Program-made: the position numbers and the translations under genes | Shown here: positions 28,820 through 38,408 of the stretch, piece after piece | Numbering within the stretch: the first letter of the stretch is position 1 | Layout: every line of letters starts with the position of its first letter | Assembly (NCBI RefSeq): GCF_023078475.1 | Contig: NZ_CP095741.1 | Span: forward strand, 1,550,001 to 1,614,000 | Length of the DNA: 64,000 nucleotides | DNA from: Luteibacter aegosomaticola | GTDB lineage: Bacteria; Pseudomonadota; Gammaproteobacteria; Xanthomonadales; Rhodanobacteraceae | Direction of reading: 5' to 3' | Notes under the pieces: model-generated | What the model was told of the DNA's origin: nothing | Databases searched by the model: none | The model's input: only the letters and a program-made list of their open reading frames with translations

Positions 28820-31201
28820 ATGAAATTCTCCGAAAACTGGCTGCGTGAACTGGTAAGCATCGACGCGGACCGCGCGGCGCTGGTGCACGCGCTGACCATG
28901 TCGGGCCTGGAAGTCGAAGAAGTCACCGCCCTGGGCGATGGCCTCAACGGCGTCGTCGTCGCCGAAATCGTCGAAGCCACCAAGCACCCCGAAGCCGATC
29001 GCCTGCAGGTATGCAAGGTCGATGCGGGGCAGGGCGAGCTGCTGCAGATCGTCTGCGGCGCGCCGAATGCCCGCGTCGGCATCCGCATCCCGCTCGCCAC
29101 CGTTGGCGCCACCCTCCCGGGCGGCATCGCCATCAAGGCGGCCAAGCTGCGCGGCGTGGAATCGTTCGGCATGCTCTGCTCCGCGAAAGAGCTGGGCATC
29201 GACGCCGACGCCTCGGGCCTGCTCGAGTTGCCGGCCGACGCGCCGGTGGGTAAGCCGCTGGCCGATTACCTCGGCCTGCCCGATGCCAGCATCGAGCTGA
29301 AGATCACCCCGAACCGCCCCGATGTGCTCGGCCTCACCGGCCTGGCCCACGACGTGGCTGCGCTGTTCGGTAGCCACGTGCGCGCCGCGGGCGTCGCCGA
29401 AGTCCCGGCCACGACGGGCAGCACCCGAGCCGTGCGCCTGGATGCCGGCGCCGATGCGCCGCGCTACCTCGGCCGCATCATCGAAGGCGTGGACACCACG
29501 GCCAAGACCCCGCTGTGGATGGCCGAGCGCCTCCGCCGCGCCGGCCTGCGCCCGATCAGCCCCGTCGTCGACGTCACCAACTACGTGATGATGGAGCTGG
29601 GCCAGCCGCTGCACGCGTTTGATAACGACCAGCTCGCCGGCAGCGTCGTCGTGCGCCACGCGGTCGACGGCGAAATCCTGAAGCTGCTCGATGGCAGCGA
29701 GGCAAAGCTCGATCCGTCCTTCGTCGTCATCGCCGATGAAGCGAAGGCCCTGGCTGTCGCCGGCGTGATGGGCGGGTTCGACTCCCGCGTCACCGATGTC
29801 ACTCGCAACGTATTCCTGGAGGCTGCGCATTTCGCGCCGGCCGCCATCATGGGCCGCGCCCGCAAGCTCGGCATGCACACCGACGCCTCGCACCGCTTCG
29901 AGCGCGGCGTGGATCCGGCGCTGCCGAAGCGTGCCCTCGAGCGTGCGACCGAACTGCTGATCCAGATCGCTGGGGGCCACGCTGGTCCGGTCACCACGGC
30001 CGAGCTCGGTGAGCACCTGCGCGCCCATGTGCCGGTCCTGCTCCGTCACGCCCGCCTGCGCCGCATCCTCGGCATCGATGTCGCGGCGGCGGAAGTCACC
30101 CGCATCTTCACCGCGCTCGGCATGGGCGTGGAAGAAATCCCGGATGGCTGGCGCGTGACCCCGCCAAGCAGCCGTTTCGATATCGAGATCGAAGAAGACC
30201 TGATCGAAGAAGTGGCCCGCATCCACGGCTACGAGCGCATCCCGACCACCACCCCGGCCGGCAAGATCGCGCTGGAGCCGGTGGCCGAGGCGCGCCTGCC
30301 CGAGATGGCCCTGCGCGACCAGCTCGCTGCCCGTGGCTACTTCGAGGCAGTGACGCTTTCGTTCGTCAGCGCCGACCTGCTGAAGACCTGGCAGCTCGAC
30401 CACGCCTGGGTCCCGCTCGCGAACCCGCTCTCGGCTGACCTGGCCGTGATGCGGACCTCGCTGCTGCCCGGCCTGGTCGAAGCGCTGCGCCACAACCGCG
30501 CCCGCCAGCAGGATCGCGTGCGCCTCTTCGAGGTCGCCCGTAGCTTCCACGCCACCGGCGGCGCACCGGACGAGGTCGGCCGCGTGGCCGTGGTTGCGTC
30601 GGGCAACGCCCGGGCGGAGCAGTGGGGCGAAGCCTCGCGCCCGGTCGATTTCTACGACCTGAAGGGGGATCTCGACGCGCTCATCGCCCATACGGGCGAG
30701 GCCCAGCGCTGGTCGATCGATGCCGACGGCCTCCCGGCCTGGTTGCATCCGGGCCGTGGTGCCCGCGTTCTCCGCGATGGCCAGCCGGCGGGCTTCCTGG
30801 GTGCGCTGCATCCGGCGCTCGCCAAGGCACTCGACCTGGGCCCGGACGTCTACGTGATGGAACTGGCGCTTGAGCCGGTACTTGCCCGGCGCATGCCCAA
30901 CGCGACCCGCGTGGCGCGATTCCCTGCGGTTCGCCGCGATATCGCCATGGACCTGCCCGAAAACGTGGCCTGGGCCGCCGTCGAGGGTGCGGTTCGCGGT
31001 GCCCTGGGTGAGCTCCTGAAGGAGGTCCGCCTGTTCGACCGGTACGTCGGCAAGGGGGTCGAGGAAGGGCGAAAGAGTCTCGCTATGGGCTTGATTTTAC
31101 AGGACGCTTCACGCACCCTTACCGACGACGATGCCGACGCTTGCGTGGCAGACGCGGTGAAGGCATTGGAGCAGACATGCAAGGCGAGATTGCGAGGATA
31201 A
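28820..31201 (+). CDS. pheT: Phenylalanyl-tRNA synthetase beta subunit
   Basis: 793 residues (E. coli 795). Domains in order: EMAP-like tRNA-binding fold (about 40-150), B3/B4 editing domain (about 210-380, [24 protein letters not shown]), B5 domain (about 400-475), a catalytic-like core without activity, and the C-terminal ferredoxin-like anticodon-binding domain ([16 protein letters not shown]). Its stop is one base before the ihfA ATG. Confidence 0.97.
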   Translation: MKFSENWLRELVSIDADRAALVHALTMSGLEVEEVTALGDGLNGVVVAEIVEATKHPEADRLQVCKVDAGQGELLQIVCGAPNARVGIRIPLATVGATLPGGIAIKAAKLRGVESFGMLCSAKELGIDADASGLLELPADAPVGKPLADYLGLPDASIELKITPNRPDVLGLTGLAHDVAALFGSHVRAAGVAEVPATTGSTRAVRLDAGADAPRYLGRIIEGVDTTAKTPLWMAERLRRAGLRPISPVVDVTNYVMMELGQPLHAFDNDQLAGSVVVRHAVDGEILKLLDGSEAKLDPSFVVIADEAKALAVAGVMGGFDSRVTDVTRNVFLEAAHFAPAAIMGRARKLGMHTDASHRFERGVDPALPKRALERATELLIQIAGGHAGPVTTAELGEHLRAHVPVLLRHARLRRILGIDVAAAEVTRIFTALGMGVEEIPDGWRVTPPSSRFDIEIEEDLIEEVARIHGYERIPTTTPAGKIALEPVAEARLPEMALRDQLAARGYFEAVTLSFVSADLLKTWQLDHAWVPLANPLSADLAVMRTSLLPGLVEALRHNRARQQDRVRLFEVARSFHATGGAPDEVGRVAVVASGNARAEQWGEASRPVDFYDLKGDLDALIAHTGEAQRWSIDADGLPAWLHPGRGARVLRDGQPAGFLGALHPALAKALDLGPDVYVMELALEPVLARRMPNATRVARFPAVRRDIAMDLPENVAWAAVEGAVRGALGELLKEVRLFDRYVGKGVEEGRKSLAMGLILQDASRTLTDDDADACVADAVKALEQTCKARLRG

Positions 31202-31202
31202 G

Positions 31203-31502
31203 ATGGCGCTGACCAAGGCGGAAATGGCCGAGCGGCTTTTCCTCGACGTGGGCCTCAACAAGCGTGAGGCCAAGGAATTCGTAGACGCTTACTTTGAAGT
31301 GGTCCGCGAAGCCCTGGAGCGAGGCGAACAGGTAAAGTTGTCGGGCTTCGGCAATTTTGACCTGCGGCAAAAGAATCAGCGGCCCGGTCGTAATCCCAAG
31401 ACCGGCGAAGAAATCCCCATCTCGGCCCGGCGGGTTGTCACCTTCCGTCCTGGCCAGAAACTCAAGGTAAGAGTCGAGGGCTATGCTGGATCCAGGGAAT
31501 AA
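31203..31502 (+). CDS. ihfA: Integration host factor alpha subunit
   Basis: 99 residues: [57 protein letters not shown] (the DNA-intercalating arm with its Pro tip) and [18 protein letters not shown] bends DNA sharply as an alpha-beta dimer in transcription, replication and recombination. It follows pheT immediately, as in E. coli, and overlaps the MerR-like gene by 20 bases. Confidence 0.97.
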   Translation: MALTKAEMAERLFLDVGLNKREAKEFVDAYFEVVREALERGEQVKLSGFGNFDLRQKNQRPGRNPKTGEEIPISARRVVTFRPGQKLKVRVEGYAGSRE

Positions 31503-31839
31503 CACCGAACTCCCCGCCATCCCGGCGAAGCGCTACTTCACCATTGGTGAGGTCAGCGAGCTGTGTGGCGTCAAGCCGCACGTGCTGCGTTATTGGGAGC
31601 AGGAATTTCCGGCCCTCAAGCCTGTAAAGCGCCGTGGCAACCGCCGGTACTACCAGCGGCACGACGTGCTCATGATTCGCCAGATCCGCTCGTTGCTGTA
31701 CGACGAAGGCTTCACCATCACGGGCGCCCGCGCCCGCCTTGAGGGCCCCCAGGCCCGCATGGAAGCCAGCATGTCGCACCAGATCGTGCGCCAGGTCCGC
31801 CTGGAACTGGAAGAAGTGCTTACGCTGCTTCGCCGCTGA
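31483..31839 (+). CDS. MerR-family transcriptional regulator
   Basis: 118 residues with an N-terminal winged HTH (about 16-85: [62 protein letters not shown]) and a short coiled coil. The effector-binding part is minimal and has no metal-binding Cys. The start lies inside ihfA (20-base overlap). This ihfA-merR-tRNA-Pro order is widespread in gamma- and beta-proteobacteria, and the regulator's target is generally unknown. Confidence 0.88.
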   Translation: MLDPGNNTELPAIPAKRYFTIGEVSELCGVKPHVLRYWEQEFPALKPVKRRGNRRYYQRHDVLMIRQIRSLLYDEGFTITGARARLEGPQARMEASMSHQIVRQVRLELEEVLTLLRR

Positions 31840-31845
31840 ACCTGC

Positions 31846-31875
31846 TTCCGCAGGGCACGGCGTTGCTGCTACAAT
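31846..31875 (+). promoter_or_regulatory. Probable promoter of tRNA-Pro
   Basis: A good -10 element TACAAT (31870-31875) lies 12 bases before the tRNA. The -35 is weak (TTCCGC at 31846-31851, 18-bp spacer). Confidence 0.5.
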
Positions 31876-31886
31876 CGTTAGCTCGT

Positions 31887-31963
31887 CGGGGTGTAGCGCA
31901 GCCTGGTAGCGCACTACGCTGGGGGTGTAGTGGTCGCGAGTTCGAATCTCGCCACCCCGACCA
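31887..31963 (+). tRNA. tRNA-Pro (anticodon GGG)
   Basis: 77 nt: acceptor CGGGGTG/CACCCCG (C1 start typical of bacterial tRNA-Pro), D-arm TAGCGCAGCCTGGTAGCGC, anticodon loop CTGGGGGTG around GGG, T-arm GAGTTCGAATCTC, discriminator A, encoded CCA. Confidence 0.97.
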
Positions 31964-31971
31964 ATTATTCG

Positions 31972-32001
31972 AAAAGGGCGTCCCAGTGGGGCGCCCTTTT
32001 T
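31972..32001 (+). terminator. Intrinsic terminator after tRNA-Pro
   Basis: A 13-bp stem (31972-31984 with 31988-32000, one G-U) and 3-base loop, ending in a T run. Confidence 0.92.
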
Positions 32002-32037
32002 CGTTGGGTGATAGCGGCGCTGTACGAAACCGCGCCG

Positions 32038-32403
32038 CTATCCGACAACGGTGCCGTCGGCACCATATTCCTCCCCCTCGTCGCCGATGACGCGTGCATC
32101 GAGTGCCAGGGCGATTTCGAACATCTTTCGCAGGATTTCTTCGTCGGGGTTCTTCACGGTGATTCCCCCGGAGCCTGGACCGATCCAGACGGAGTTCTCT
32201 CGGTTGGAATAACCGGTCCAGACCGCGAGTCCTTCTTGCTCGATTCGCAGAACAGCCCCGCCGCCGACAATTGCTTCCGCGAACCCGTCGAGCCGGATCT
32301 CTGGGTCAGACGCGATGTACGCCTTCCATTCGTCGATCGAAATGGTCGGCCCCTCTTCGTCGAACCATTCCGTCTTGCGAGTGATATGAACGTCGTAGCC
32401 CAT
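32038..32403 (-). CDS. Conserved hypothetical protein
   Basis: 121 residues, acidic, no signal peptide or membrane segment. The N-terminus [30 protein letters not shown] and a central [30 protein letters not shown] resemble a small cytosolic protein found sporadically in Pseudomonas and Xanthomonas relatives. I know no assigned function. The composition resembles some immunity proteins, but no toxin gene is adjacent, so that remains speculation. Convergent with tRNA-Pro. Confidence 0.7.
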   Translation of the reverse strand: MGYDVHITRKTEWFDEEGPTISIDEWKAYIASDPEIRLDGFAEAIVGGGAVLRIEQEGLAVWTGYSNRENSVWIGPGSGGITVKNPDEEILRKMFEIALALDARVIGDEGEEYGADGTVVG

Positions 32404-32570
32404 CGCGTTTCCCTTTTTCGCCTGATGGATAGCATGCCAGGCTCAGACTGCCATGTCGGCAGCGTCGTAACAATCCTCGGCTGGCTAAGTACATTTTCCT
32501 AGCGCCACGGCGGCTCGCACGGCGTACTCTGGATCTCGCAGGCGAGCTAGTAGGGCACCGGGGGTTCGAT

Positions 32571-33635
32571 ATGAGTCATTGCAAACGATACGTCAGCGCC
32601 TGCGTGTTGGCGGCATGTCTGGCCTTCGGTGTCATTCCAACGGCAAGTAGTGCATGCACTCGCGTCGTCTACCTCGGCAAGAACGACGATGTCATCACCG
32701 CGCGCTCCATGGACTGGAAAGTCGATGTCGGCACGAACCTCTGGGTGTTTCCGCGTGGCATGAAGCGCGTCGGTGAGGCCGGGCCCAACTCCGTGAGTTG
32801 GACAGCGAAATACGGCAGCGTCATTGCCACGGGGTATGACGTCTCGACCACCGATGGCGCGAATGAAAAAGGCCTGATGGCCAATGTGCTTTGGCTCGTG
32901 GAATCGACCTATCCAAAGCCCAAAGCCAGCGATCACACACTTAGCATCGCGCTCTGGGCGCAATACGTGTTGGATAACTTTGCGACCGTCGATGAGGCGG
33001 TGAAGGCACTGGAGAAGGAGCCGTTCGTCGTGGTCACTGACGAAGTGCCAGGCGAACCACGCCTTGCAACATTGCACCTATCGATGTCCGACGCCACCGG
33101 CGATAGTGCGATCGTGGAATACATCGGCGGGAAGCAGGTGATCCACCATGACCGCAAATACCAGGTCATGACGAACTCGCCGACATTCGACGAGCAGCTC
33201 GCGCTGAACACGTACTGGCAAGGTATCGGCGGCACCACAATGCTTCCGGGTACCAATCGCTCCGCCGACCGATTCGCGCGCGCCTCGTTCTACATCAATG
33301 CCATCCCAAAGAACGACGATCCCGACCTCGCGCTTGCGAGCGTGTTCTCGGTAATCCGTAACGTGTCGGTGCCGCTCGGCATAACCACTCCGGATCAGCC
33401 CAATATTTCATCCACGCGTTGGCGCACCGTTTTCGATCACAAACGCCGGCTGTATCTGTTCGAATCCGCCATCACGCCGAACACCTTCTGGGTGGACCTG
33501 AAAAAGGTGGATTTCGCCGAGGGCAGCCCCGTGCGCAAGCTGGACCTGGGGCCGGACCAGCGGCATACCTTCTCCGGGGAGGTCTCGGCCAGCTTCATCG
33601 CGGCCCAGCCGTTCCGCTTCGCCGGGCTCCACTGA
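32571..33635 (+). CDS. Choloylglycine hydrolase / penicillin V acylase family Ntn-hydrolase
   Basis: 354 residues with a signal peptide ending in TASSA. The next residue, Cys29, would become the N-terminal nucleophile after cleavage (ACTRVVYLG). Other active-site positions are visible: Arg45 and Asp48 in TARSMDW, Asn202 in TNSPTF and Arg234 in SADRFARA. The export signal and sequence style fit the Gram-negative cluster, some members of which cleave penicillin V and long-chain acyl-homoserine lactones rather than bile salts. Substrate is not determined. It is a single gene. Confidence 0.88.
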   Translation: MSHCKRYVSACVLAACLAFGVIPTASSACTRVVYLGKNDDVITARSMDWKVDVGTNLWVFPRGMKRVGEAGPNSVSWTAKYGSVIATGYDVSTTDGANEKGLMANVLWLVESTYPKPKASDHTLSIALWAQYVLDNFATVDEAVKALEKEPFVVVTDEVPGEPRLATLHLSMSDATGDSAIVEYIGGKQVIHHDRKYQVMTNSPTFDEQLALNTYWQGIGGTTMLPGTNRSADRFARASFYINAIPKNDDPDLALASVFSVIRNVSVPLGITTPDQPNISSTRWRTVFDHKRRLYLFESAITPNTFWVDLKKVDFAEGSPVRKLDLGPDQRHTFSGEVSASFIAAQPFRFAGLH

Positions 33636-33641
33636 GACCTG

Positions 33642-33968
33642 TCAGGTGCCCCCGGCCGGTGGCTTGGCGGCCCGCTTGCCGGCCTGCTCGAGCCACCAGG
33701 TCTGGATCTCCTTCTCGGAGACCTTACCGCGGCCGGTCGCGTCGATCTTGTCGAAATGCTTAGCCGTTTCGGGCAAATTCCCTGCTTCGGCCTCCTCCCT
33801 GGTCAGGAAGCCGTCCTTGTCCTTATCCGCCTTCAGGAACTTCTGGTGGAGCTGGTTCCGGGCGTAGGTCGCGGTCTTGCCCAGACTGGTCTGGGCCGGC
33901 ACGGCCCAGGGCAGGGCGAGCAGGGCAACGGCAAGGCATGCCAAAGCGGGCTTGGTTCCGTAAACCAT
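33642..33968 (-). CDS. Secreted EF-hand calcium-binding protein
   Basis: 108 residues with a signal peptide (cleavage after AVPA, about residue 25). One canonical EF-hand loop, DKDKDGFLTREE, and a second degenerate one, DATGRGKVSEKE, form a pair, followed by a basic Pro/Ala tail. Probably a periplasmic Ca2+-binding protein of unknown partner. It converges tail to tail with the acylase gene, 6 bases apart. Confidence 0.82.
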   Translation of the reverse strand: MVYGTKPALACLAVALLALPWAVPAQTSLGKTATYARNQLHQKFLKADKDKDGFLTREEAEAGNLPETAKHFDKIDATGRGKVSEKEIQTWWLEQAGKRAAKPPAGGT

Positions 33969-34103
33969 GAGCTCTCTCCGTGCGTTAGGATCAGGGCTGC
34001 CTGCTGACGGTACCCCGCAAACCGAGCCCGCTCAAGCTTTTACGCTTGCGGCCGTTACAGCAGCGCACACTTACGAATGGCTCGGGGCCATGGGGGGAAG
34101 GCG

Positions 34104-35429
34104 ATGTCGGCAGGGGAAGCACGGCAAAAGGCGTACGCAGCGCTTGGGCAGGCTGCGGCGAAGGTAGAATATCTGCAAGGCATCGAGCCTTTTTTGATCG
34201 ACCTCTCACTTCGGGAAAATCCCGTCGGTGCGCGGGTCGGCCAGACGTTCGCCGACAAGATGGCGATTTTGCCGAGGTTGCGTGAGTTCGGCTTCAAGAA
34301 CATCTCGCTCGGCACGCTTGATTACGCCATGCCCGACGAGCGTGAGGTCGATGACGACTTCATGGAAGCCCTGCAAGCCGATGGCGCCGATCTTTCCGGC
34401 TGCTTCGCGTTCACCGCCGTGGGCATCGCCGACGAAAGCGGCAACTTCACGCCCGATCCGTCGCAGCTCAAGCTACGCGCCTACGGCGTGCCGAACACCG
34501 TGCACGAAATCTACCTGAGCCCGCGCAACATGCAGGGTCAGTACGATTACGAGACGCTCCGCCGCAGCATCCCTGAAAGCGTGATGTGGCTGATGGAAAA
34601 CATCCGTGGCGAGAAGGGCGCGGCGCCGCGCATCTTCATCAACATCGTGGATGGTTGCGACGCGTTCGCCGAGAACCAGGAGCAGACGCTTTCGATCCTG
34701 GAAATGCTGGCCGGCCTTCCGCTGGAAGGCGTCACGTTCGAGGACGACCGCGGCACCTACCTGCCATGTCAGGTGGGGGCATACACGGCCGCCATCCGCG
34801 CGATGCTGCCTGAAGCCATGAAGGTGCTGGTTCACATCCACGCCGGCGCGGGTTACGAGAACGCCTCGGTCATCGAAGCCCTGCTCAATGGTGCCGACGG
34901 CATCTGGGGCGGCCTGCCCAAGCGCGCCGCCGTGATCGGCCACGCTTCCGTGGGCGAACTACTGGCGAATCTCACGCGCCTCGGTAACGAAAAGGTGGCC
35001 AAGACCTACCACCTGCACGACCTGCTACCGCTGGCAACGGCCCTGCAGATCACCGATGACCTCGCCGAGGTACCCGACGATCTGCCTGTGTTTGGCCATA
35101 ACGCCTACCGCGTCTCGCTCGCTTCGTTCCGCCAGCTGCCCGATCGGCAGACCGATTTGCCGGCGGAGGCCATCGGCGGTGTATCCCGCTACCGGGTGTG
35201 CCCCGTCGTGAGCGACAGCGTCGCGGTCGCGGGCCGCCTGGCCGAAGTCATGTTCACCGAGCCTGGGCACTTCCCCACGGATGTCATCGAGATGATGATC
35301 CGCCTGATGCGTCGCGACCTGCGTCTTGGGCGTCGCATTCCCTACGATGAGCCCGAGCGGCTCATTGAACTTCACGCGCGCGCCGTCAAAGCGTGCCAGC
35401 CGGTTGTGGAATCCGCCCATGAACACTGA
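34104..35429 (+). CDS. DRE-TIM metallolyase-like (HMG-CoA lyase/pyruvate carboxyltransferase fold) protein
   Basis: 441 residues from the ATG with GGGGGA upstream; the ATG 27 bases earlier lacks a binding site. LIDLSLREN at 31-39 matches the strand-1 position of DRE-TIM enzymes (Asp plus Arg), and HIHAGAG at 244-250 supplies the HxH metal ligands. NGADGIWGGLPKRAAVIGHAS corresponds to the barrel segment with strand-7/8 residues. No recognisable acceptor-specific domain follows, and it is not an obvious LeuA, HMG-CoA lyase or homocitrate synthase. Substrate unknown. Its end overlaps the diguanylate cyclase start by 11 bases, implying coupled expression. Confidence 0.72.
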   Translation: MSAGEARQKAYAALGQAAAKVEYLQGIEPFLIDLSLRENPVGARVGQTFADKMAILPRLREFGFKNISLGTLDYAMPDEREVDDDFMEALQADGADLSGCFAFTAVGIADESGNFTPDPSQLKLRAYGVPNTVHEIYLSPRNMQGQYDYETLRRSIPESVMWLMENIRGEKGAAPRIFINIVDGCDAFAENQEQTLSILEMLAGLPLEGVTFEDDRGTYLPCQVGAYTAAIRAMLPEAMKVLVHIHAGAGYENASVIEALLNGADGIWGGLPKRAAVIGHASVGELLANLTRLGNEKVAKTYHLHDLLPLATALQITDDLAEVPDDLPVFGHNAYRVSLASFRQLPDRQTDLPAEAIGGVSRYRVCPVVSDSVAVAGRLAEVMFTEPGHFPTDVIEMMIRLMRRDLRLGRRIPYDEPERLIELHARAVKACQPVVESAHEH

Positions 35430-36360
35430 TGTTGCGATCTATGCCGAGGACGTCACGGTCTACAAGACCCTGCTCGAATCGACCCGGGCCATCCCGTGGA
35501 AGATCGACTGGCCTACGCTGCAATTCGCCTACATCGGCCCGCAGATCGAAGAGCTGTTGGGTTGGGAACCGCAATCGTGGGTGACCGTGCAGGACTGGCG
35601 CGACCGCATCCATCCCGAAGACCGCGAGTGGGTGTTCAACTTCTGTGTCGCGCAGTCGCAGGCGGGCATCGACCACGAGGCTGATTACCGGGCACTACGC
35701 AAGGACGGCACGTTCGTCTGGATCCGCGACGTGGTGCATGTCGTGCGCAACCCGGACGGCACGCCGAACGCGCTGATCGGCTTCATGTTCGACATCAGTG
35801 AACGCAAGCGCACCGAGCAGAAGCTGCTCGATATGCAGCGCGAGCTGGAAGAGCTTTCCTTCAAGGATGGCCTGACCGGCGTGGCGAACCGCCGCCGCTT
35901 CGATTCCGTGGTCGATGCGCGTTGGCTCGAAGCGCAGATGGCCGGCCAGCCGATGTCCGTGGTCGTGCTCGATATCGATTACTTCAAGCAGTACAACGAC
36001 CACTACGGTCACCTGGAGGGCGATGAATGCCTCAAGCGCGTGGCCTCGTCGCTTGCCGGCATTGTGCGTGGACCGGATGACCTGCTCTGCCGCTTCGGTG
36101 GCGAGGAGTTCGTACTCCTGCTACCGAACACCGATGCAGCGACGGCGATGGCCCTGGCCTGGCGTTGCCTGGATCTGGTCGACAAGGCGCTTATCGCGCA
36201 CGCTGGCGTAGGCCACGACAAGCGCGTCACGCTGAGCGCGGGCGTCAACACGCTGGTGCCTGGCGAGGGCGACAGCGTGTTGCCGTTCATCGGCGTGGCC
36301 GATAGCCGCCTGTACAAAGCGAAAGAGCGCGGCCGTCACCGCGTCGTCGCCGAAGGCTAA
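35419..36360 (+). CDS. PAS-GGDEF diguanylate cyclase
   Basis: 313 residues. A PAS domain with PAC motif (about 15-130; RIHPEDREWV, HEADYRALRKDGTFVWIRDVV) precedes a GGDEF domain (about 148-310) with DGLTGVANRRRFD, DIDYFKQYNDHYGH and the signature GGEEF at 227-231. Active synthesis of c-di-GMP from two GTP is expected. An RGPD at 217-220 sits one residue away from the canonical RxxD inhibitory-site spacing, so product inhibition is doubtful. Cytosolic, without membrane segments. It overlaps the upstream DRE-TIM gene, and its stop overlaps that of the convergent protease. Confidence 0.9.
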   Translation: MNTDVAIYAEDVTVYKTLLESTRAIPWKIDWPTLQFAYIGPQIEELLGWEPQSWVTVQDWRDRIHPEDREWVFNFCVAQSQAGIDHEADYRALRKDGTFVWIRDVVHVVRNPDGTPNALIGFMFDISERKRTEQKLLDMQRELEELSFKDGLTGVANRRRFDSVVDARWLEAQMAGQPMSVVVLDIDYFKQYNDHYGHLEGDECLKRVASSLAGIVRGPDDLLCRFGGEEFVLLLPNTDAATAMALAWRCLDLVDKALIAHAGVGHDKRVTLSAGVNTLVPGEGDSVLPFIGVADSRLYKAKERGRHRVVAEG

Positions 36361-38327
36361 GGCGCCGGCTTCGCATCCGGCACGACGACACCCGCTGCCG
36401 CCTGTTTCAGGCGCATTCGCAGGGTGTCGTCGCTGCTGTTATCGCCCACCGTGTAGCTCACCCCGAACGCATGCCGTGCGCTGTCAGGCGCACTGGGCGT
36501 GTAAACCTCGGCGATGATGTGCCGATCGTTGTTCGCATACGGCTGCCCATCGCGCGGATGCGCGTGGGTCATAAGGTCGTGCCAGAAGCTTTGCGCTTCC
36601 GGAGCCGAATCATCGAAGTACCGTTCGTACCGATCCAGGCGGACCAGCGCCTCGGGTGAGTCGCGCTGTTGCAGGACCACGGCACGCGCATGCAAGGTGG
36701 CTTTGCTGTTCTCGTAGGTCCAGCCGGGTTGTACGGACACTTCGGCCCGGCCACCCAGGGGCACCAGATCGCCCGGCCAGGTCGCCGCCAGGCCATCGAC
36801 CCGGATAACGACGTTATCGCCCTCGCGGCGCACGACGGCATCACGCAGTACCGTGGCAGGCGTGCCGCCAGCCAGGAACGTTTGCCACTGAGGCAGGCTG
36901 CCGTGATACGCGATGTCTTCCATATCGGCCATGAGCCGTAGCTGCAGGGCTATCTGGCGTGCATCGCGCGCCAGCGCAAAGCGAAACATGCCCACGGCGC
37001 CATCCGGGGTCGGTGTCGTCGCCAGCAGCAGGCACCCGTCGATGAAGGGCATGGCGAACGTCTGCATGGCCCATGTGCGGCCCTGGCGGTCGGTGATCGT
37101 CTCGGATGACGAAGGCGCGCCGAGCGAGGTGATCTTCACTTTCTCCTCGCCGACATTGCGCGTGACCATGCCTTGCGTCAGCAGTTGGTCCATGACCGCA
37201 CGGCCGCCTCCACCGAGCGCCGGCTTATCCGCATCGGAATGCAGGTGCCAGACCAGCGTCTCCTGATAATTGCCCAGCTCGACGTACCCACCATCGGTGA
37301 GCGGCGTGCGCTTGCGTTGGGAAAGCTTGCGTACCCAGTTCCCATCGTTGTCCTGCGAGACCATGGCCGGCAGGCTATCGTTCCAAGGGCCGCGCGTGAG
37401 CAGGCCGTGCGATGCCTTGCCCTCCGGGAACAGCATGGCGGCATGCTCGCTCATCCATGCCTGTGCTTCGCCATGGGCCCATTGATCGATCAGCGTGGCG
37501 AAGCGTTGGTTGAAGTCCGCATAGGCCATGGGTAGGGGCAGGGACCCCTGTAAGCGCGTGTTGCGCGTTTCGCGGCTGAACGGCACGGTGAAATGCTGGG
37601 GCGCGTCGATCACGGCCTTCAGGTCAGACGCATCCAGCACGCGGTCGATGGGCAGTGCGAAATTCAGGTTTTCATTGGGCGACTTGCGTAGCACGACACC
37701 GATGACCTTGCCTTTCTCATCGACGAGCGGGCCGCCACTGTTGCCAGGCGATGCAGGTGCCGAGAAACGGAGCCACTTCCAGCGTCCGTTCACGTCTTCC
37801 GGTGTCTGCGAGGTGTACAGGCCGTCGCGCAGAACGACACCCGTGCCGAGCGCGTTGCCTACGGCGAATACCGCTTCGTTCAGTGCCGGTGCTCGTTCCA
37901 CGGGAAGGGGCGCCACCGTCGGTGCATGGATCAGGCTGAACTCGACAAAGTCTTCCTGCGGCGAGGCGCGTAGCACCTTATCGATCGCGTAAACATGGCC
38001 TTGCTCATCGCGCAGCATGAGCGGCCCCGCCAGGCTGCCGATACCGGTAAGGAGCACGTGGAACGCGGTTACGAATCGGCCATCGCCCAAGGCGAACGCG
38101 GTGCCTACGGATCGGTAGTGATCGTTGCGTTCCTGGAAGGGCACCTGATCCATCGGCAGGGGGCGCGCATACGTCACGTTGCTCTCGTCGGGCTTGGCCG
38201 CGACAACTTCGAAGGTCGCGGCACGCACCTGCGGCAGCAAAGCCGGATCAAGCGTCGTTGCACCGCATGTCATGGAAACCGCACTGCCCAGCGCAAGCGC
38301 GAGCGACCACTTCATCAGAACCGCCAT
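36357..38327 (-). CDS. Secreted trypsin-like (S1 fold) serine protease
   Basis: 656 residues from an ATG with AAGGGA 8 bases upstream; an ATG three codons earlier is an alternative. A signal peptide ends near residue 22 (SMTCGA). The catalytic triad is visible: His90 in FVTAFH, Asp126 in QEDFVEF and Ser197 in PGNSGGP. A large C-terminal region of about 400 residues has no motif I recognise; it may bind substrate. It resembles DegP/HtrA only in the protease core, with no clear PDZ domain. Stop codons of this gene and the cyclase overlap. Confidence 0.82.
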   Translation of the reverse strand: MAVLMKWSLALALGSAVSMTCGATTLDPALLPQVRAATFEVVAAKPDESNVTYARPLPMDQVPFQERNDHYRSVGTAFALGDGRFVTAFHVLLTGIGSLAGPLMLRDEQGHVYAIDKVLRASPQEDFVEFSLIHAPTVAPLPVERAPALNEAVFAVGNALGTGVVLRDGLYTSQTPEDVNGRWKWLRFSAPASPGNSGGPLVDEKGKVIGVVLRKSPNENLNFALPIDRVLDASDLKAVIDAPQHFTVPFSRETRNTRLQGSLPLPMAYADFNQRFATLIDQWAHGEAQAWMSEHAAMLFPEGKASHGLLTRGPWNDSLPAMVSQDNDGNWVRKLSQRKRTPLTDGGYVELGNYQETLVWHLHSDADKPALGGGGRAVMDQLLTQGMVTRNVGEEKVKITSLGAPSSSETITDRQGRTWAMQTFAMPFIDGCLLLATTPTPDGAVGMFRFALARDARQIALQLRLMADMEDIAYHGSLPQWQTFLAGGTPATVLRDAVVRREGDNVVIRVDGLAATWPGDLVPLGGRAEVSVQPGWTYENSKATLHARAVVLQQRDSPEALVRLDRYERYFDDSAPEAQSFWHDLMTHAHPRDGQPYANNDRHIIAEVYTPSAPDSARHAFGVSYTVGDNSSDDTLRMRLKQAAAGVVVPDAKPAP

Positions 38328-38408
38328 GTTCGTCATCCCTTGGTGTGGGGCGAAGGGTAGTGCAGCAGGGCGGTTGAATTGAAGCTGGCAAGTTCTTGCG
38401 GCGCAGCC

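Noticed and set aside
32038..32403. Immunity protein of a toxin system
   Set aside because: No toxin gene next to it; only general composition suggests this.
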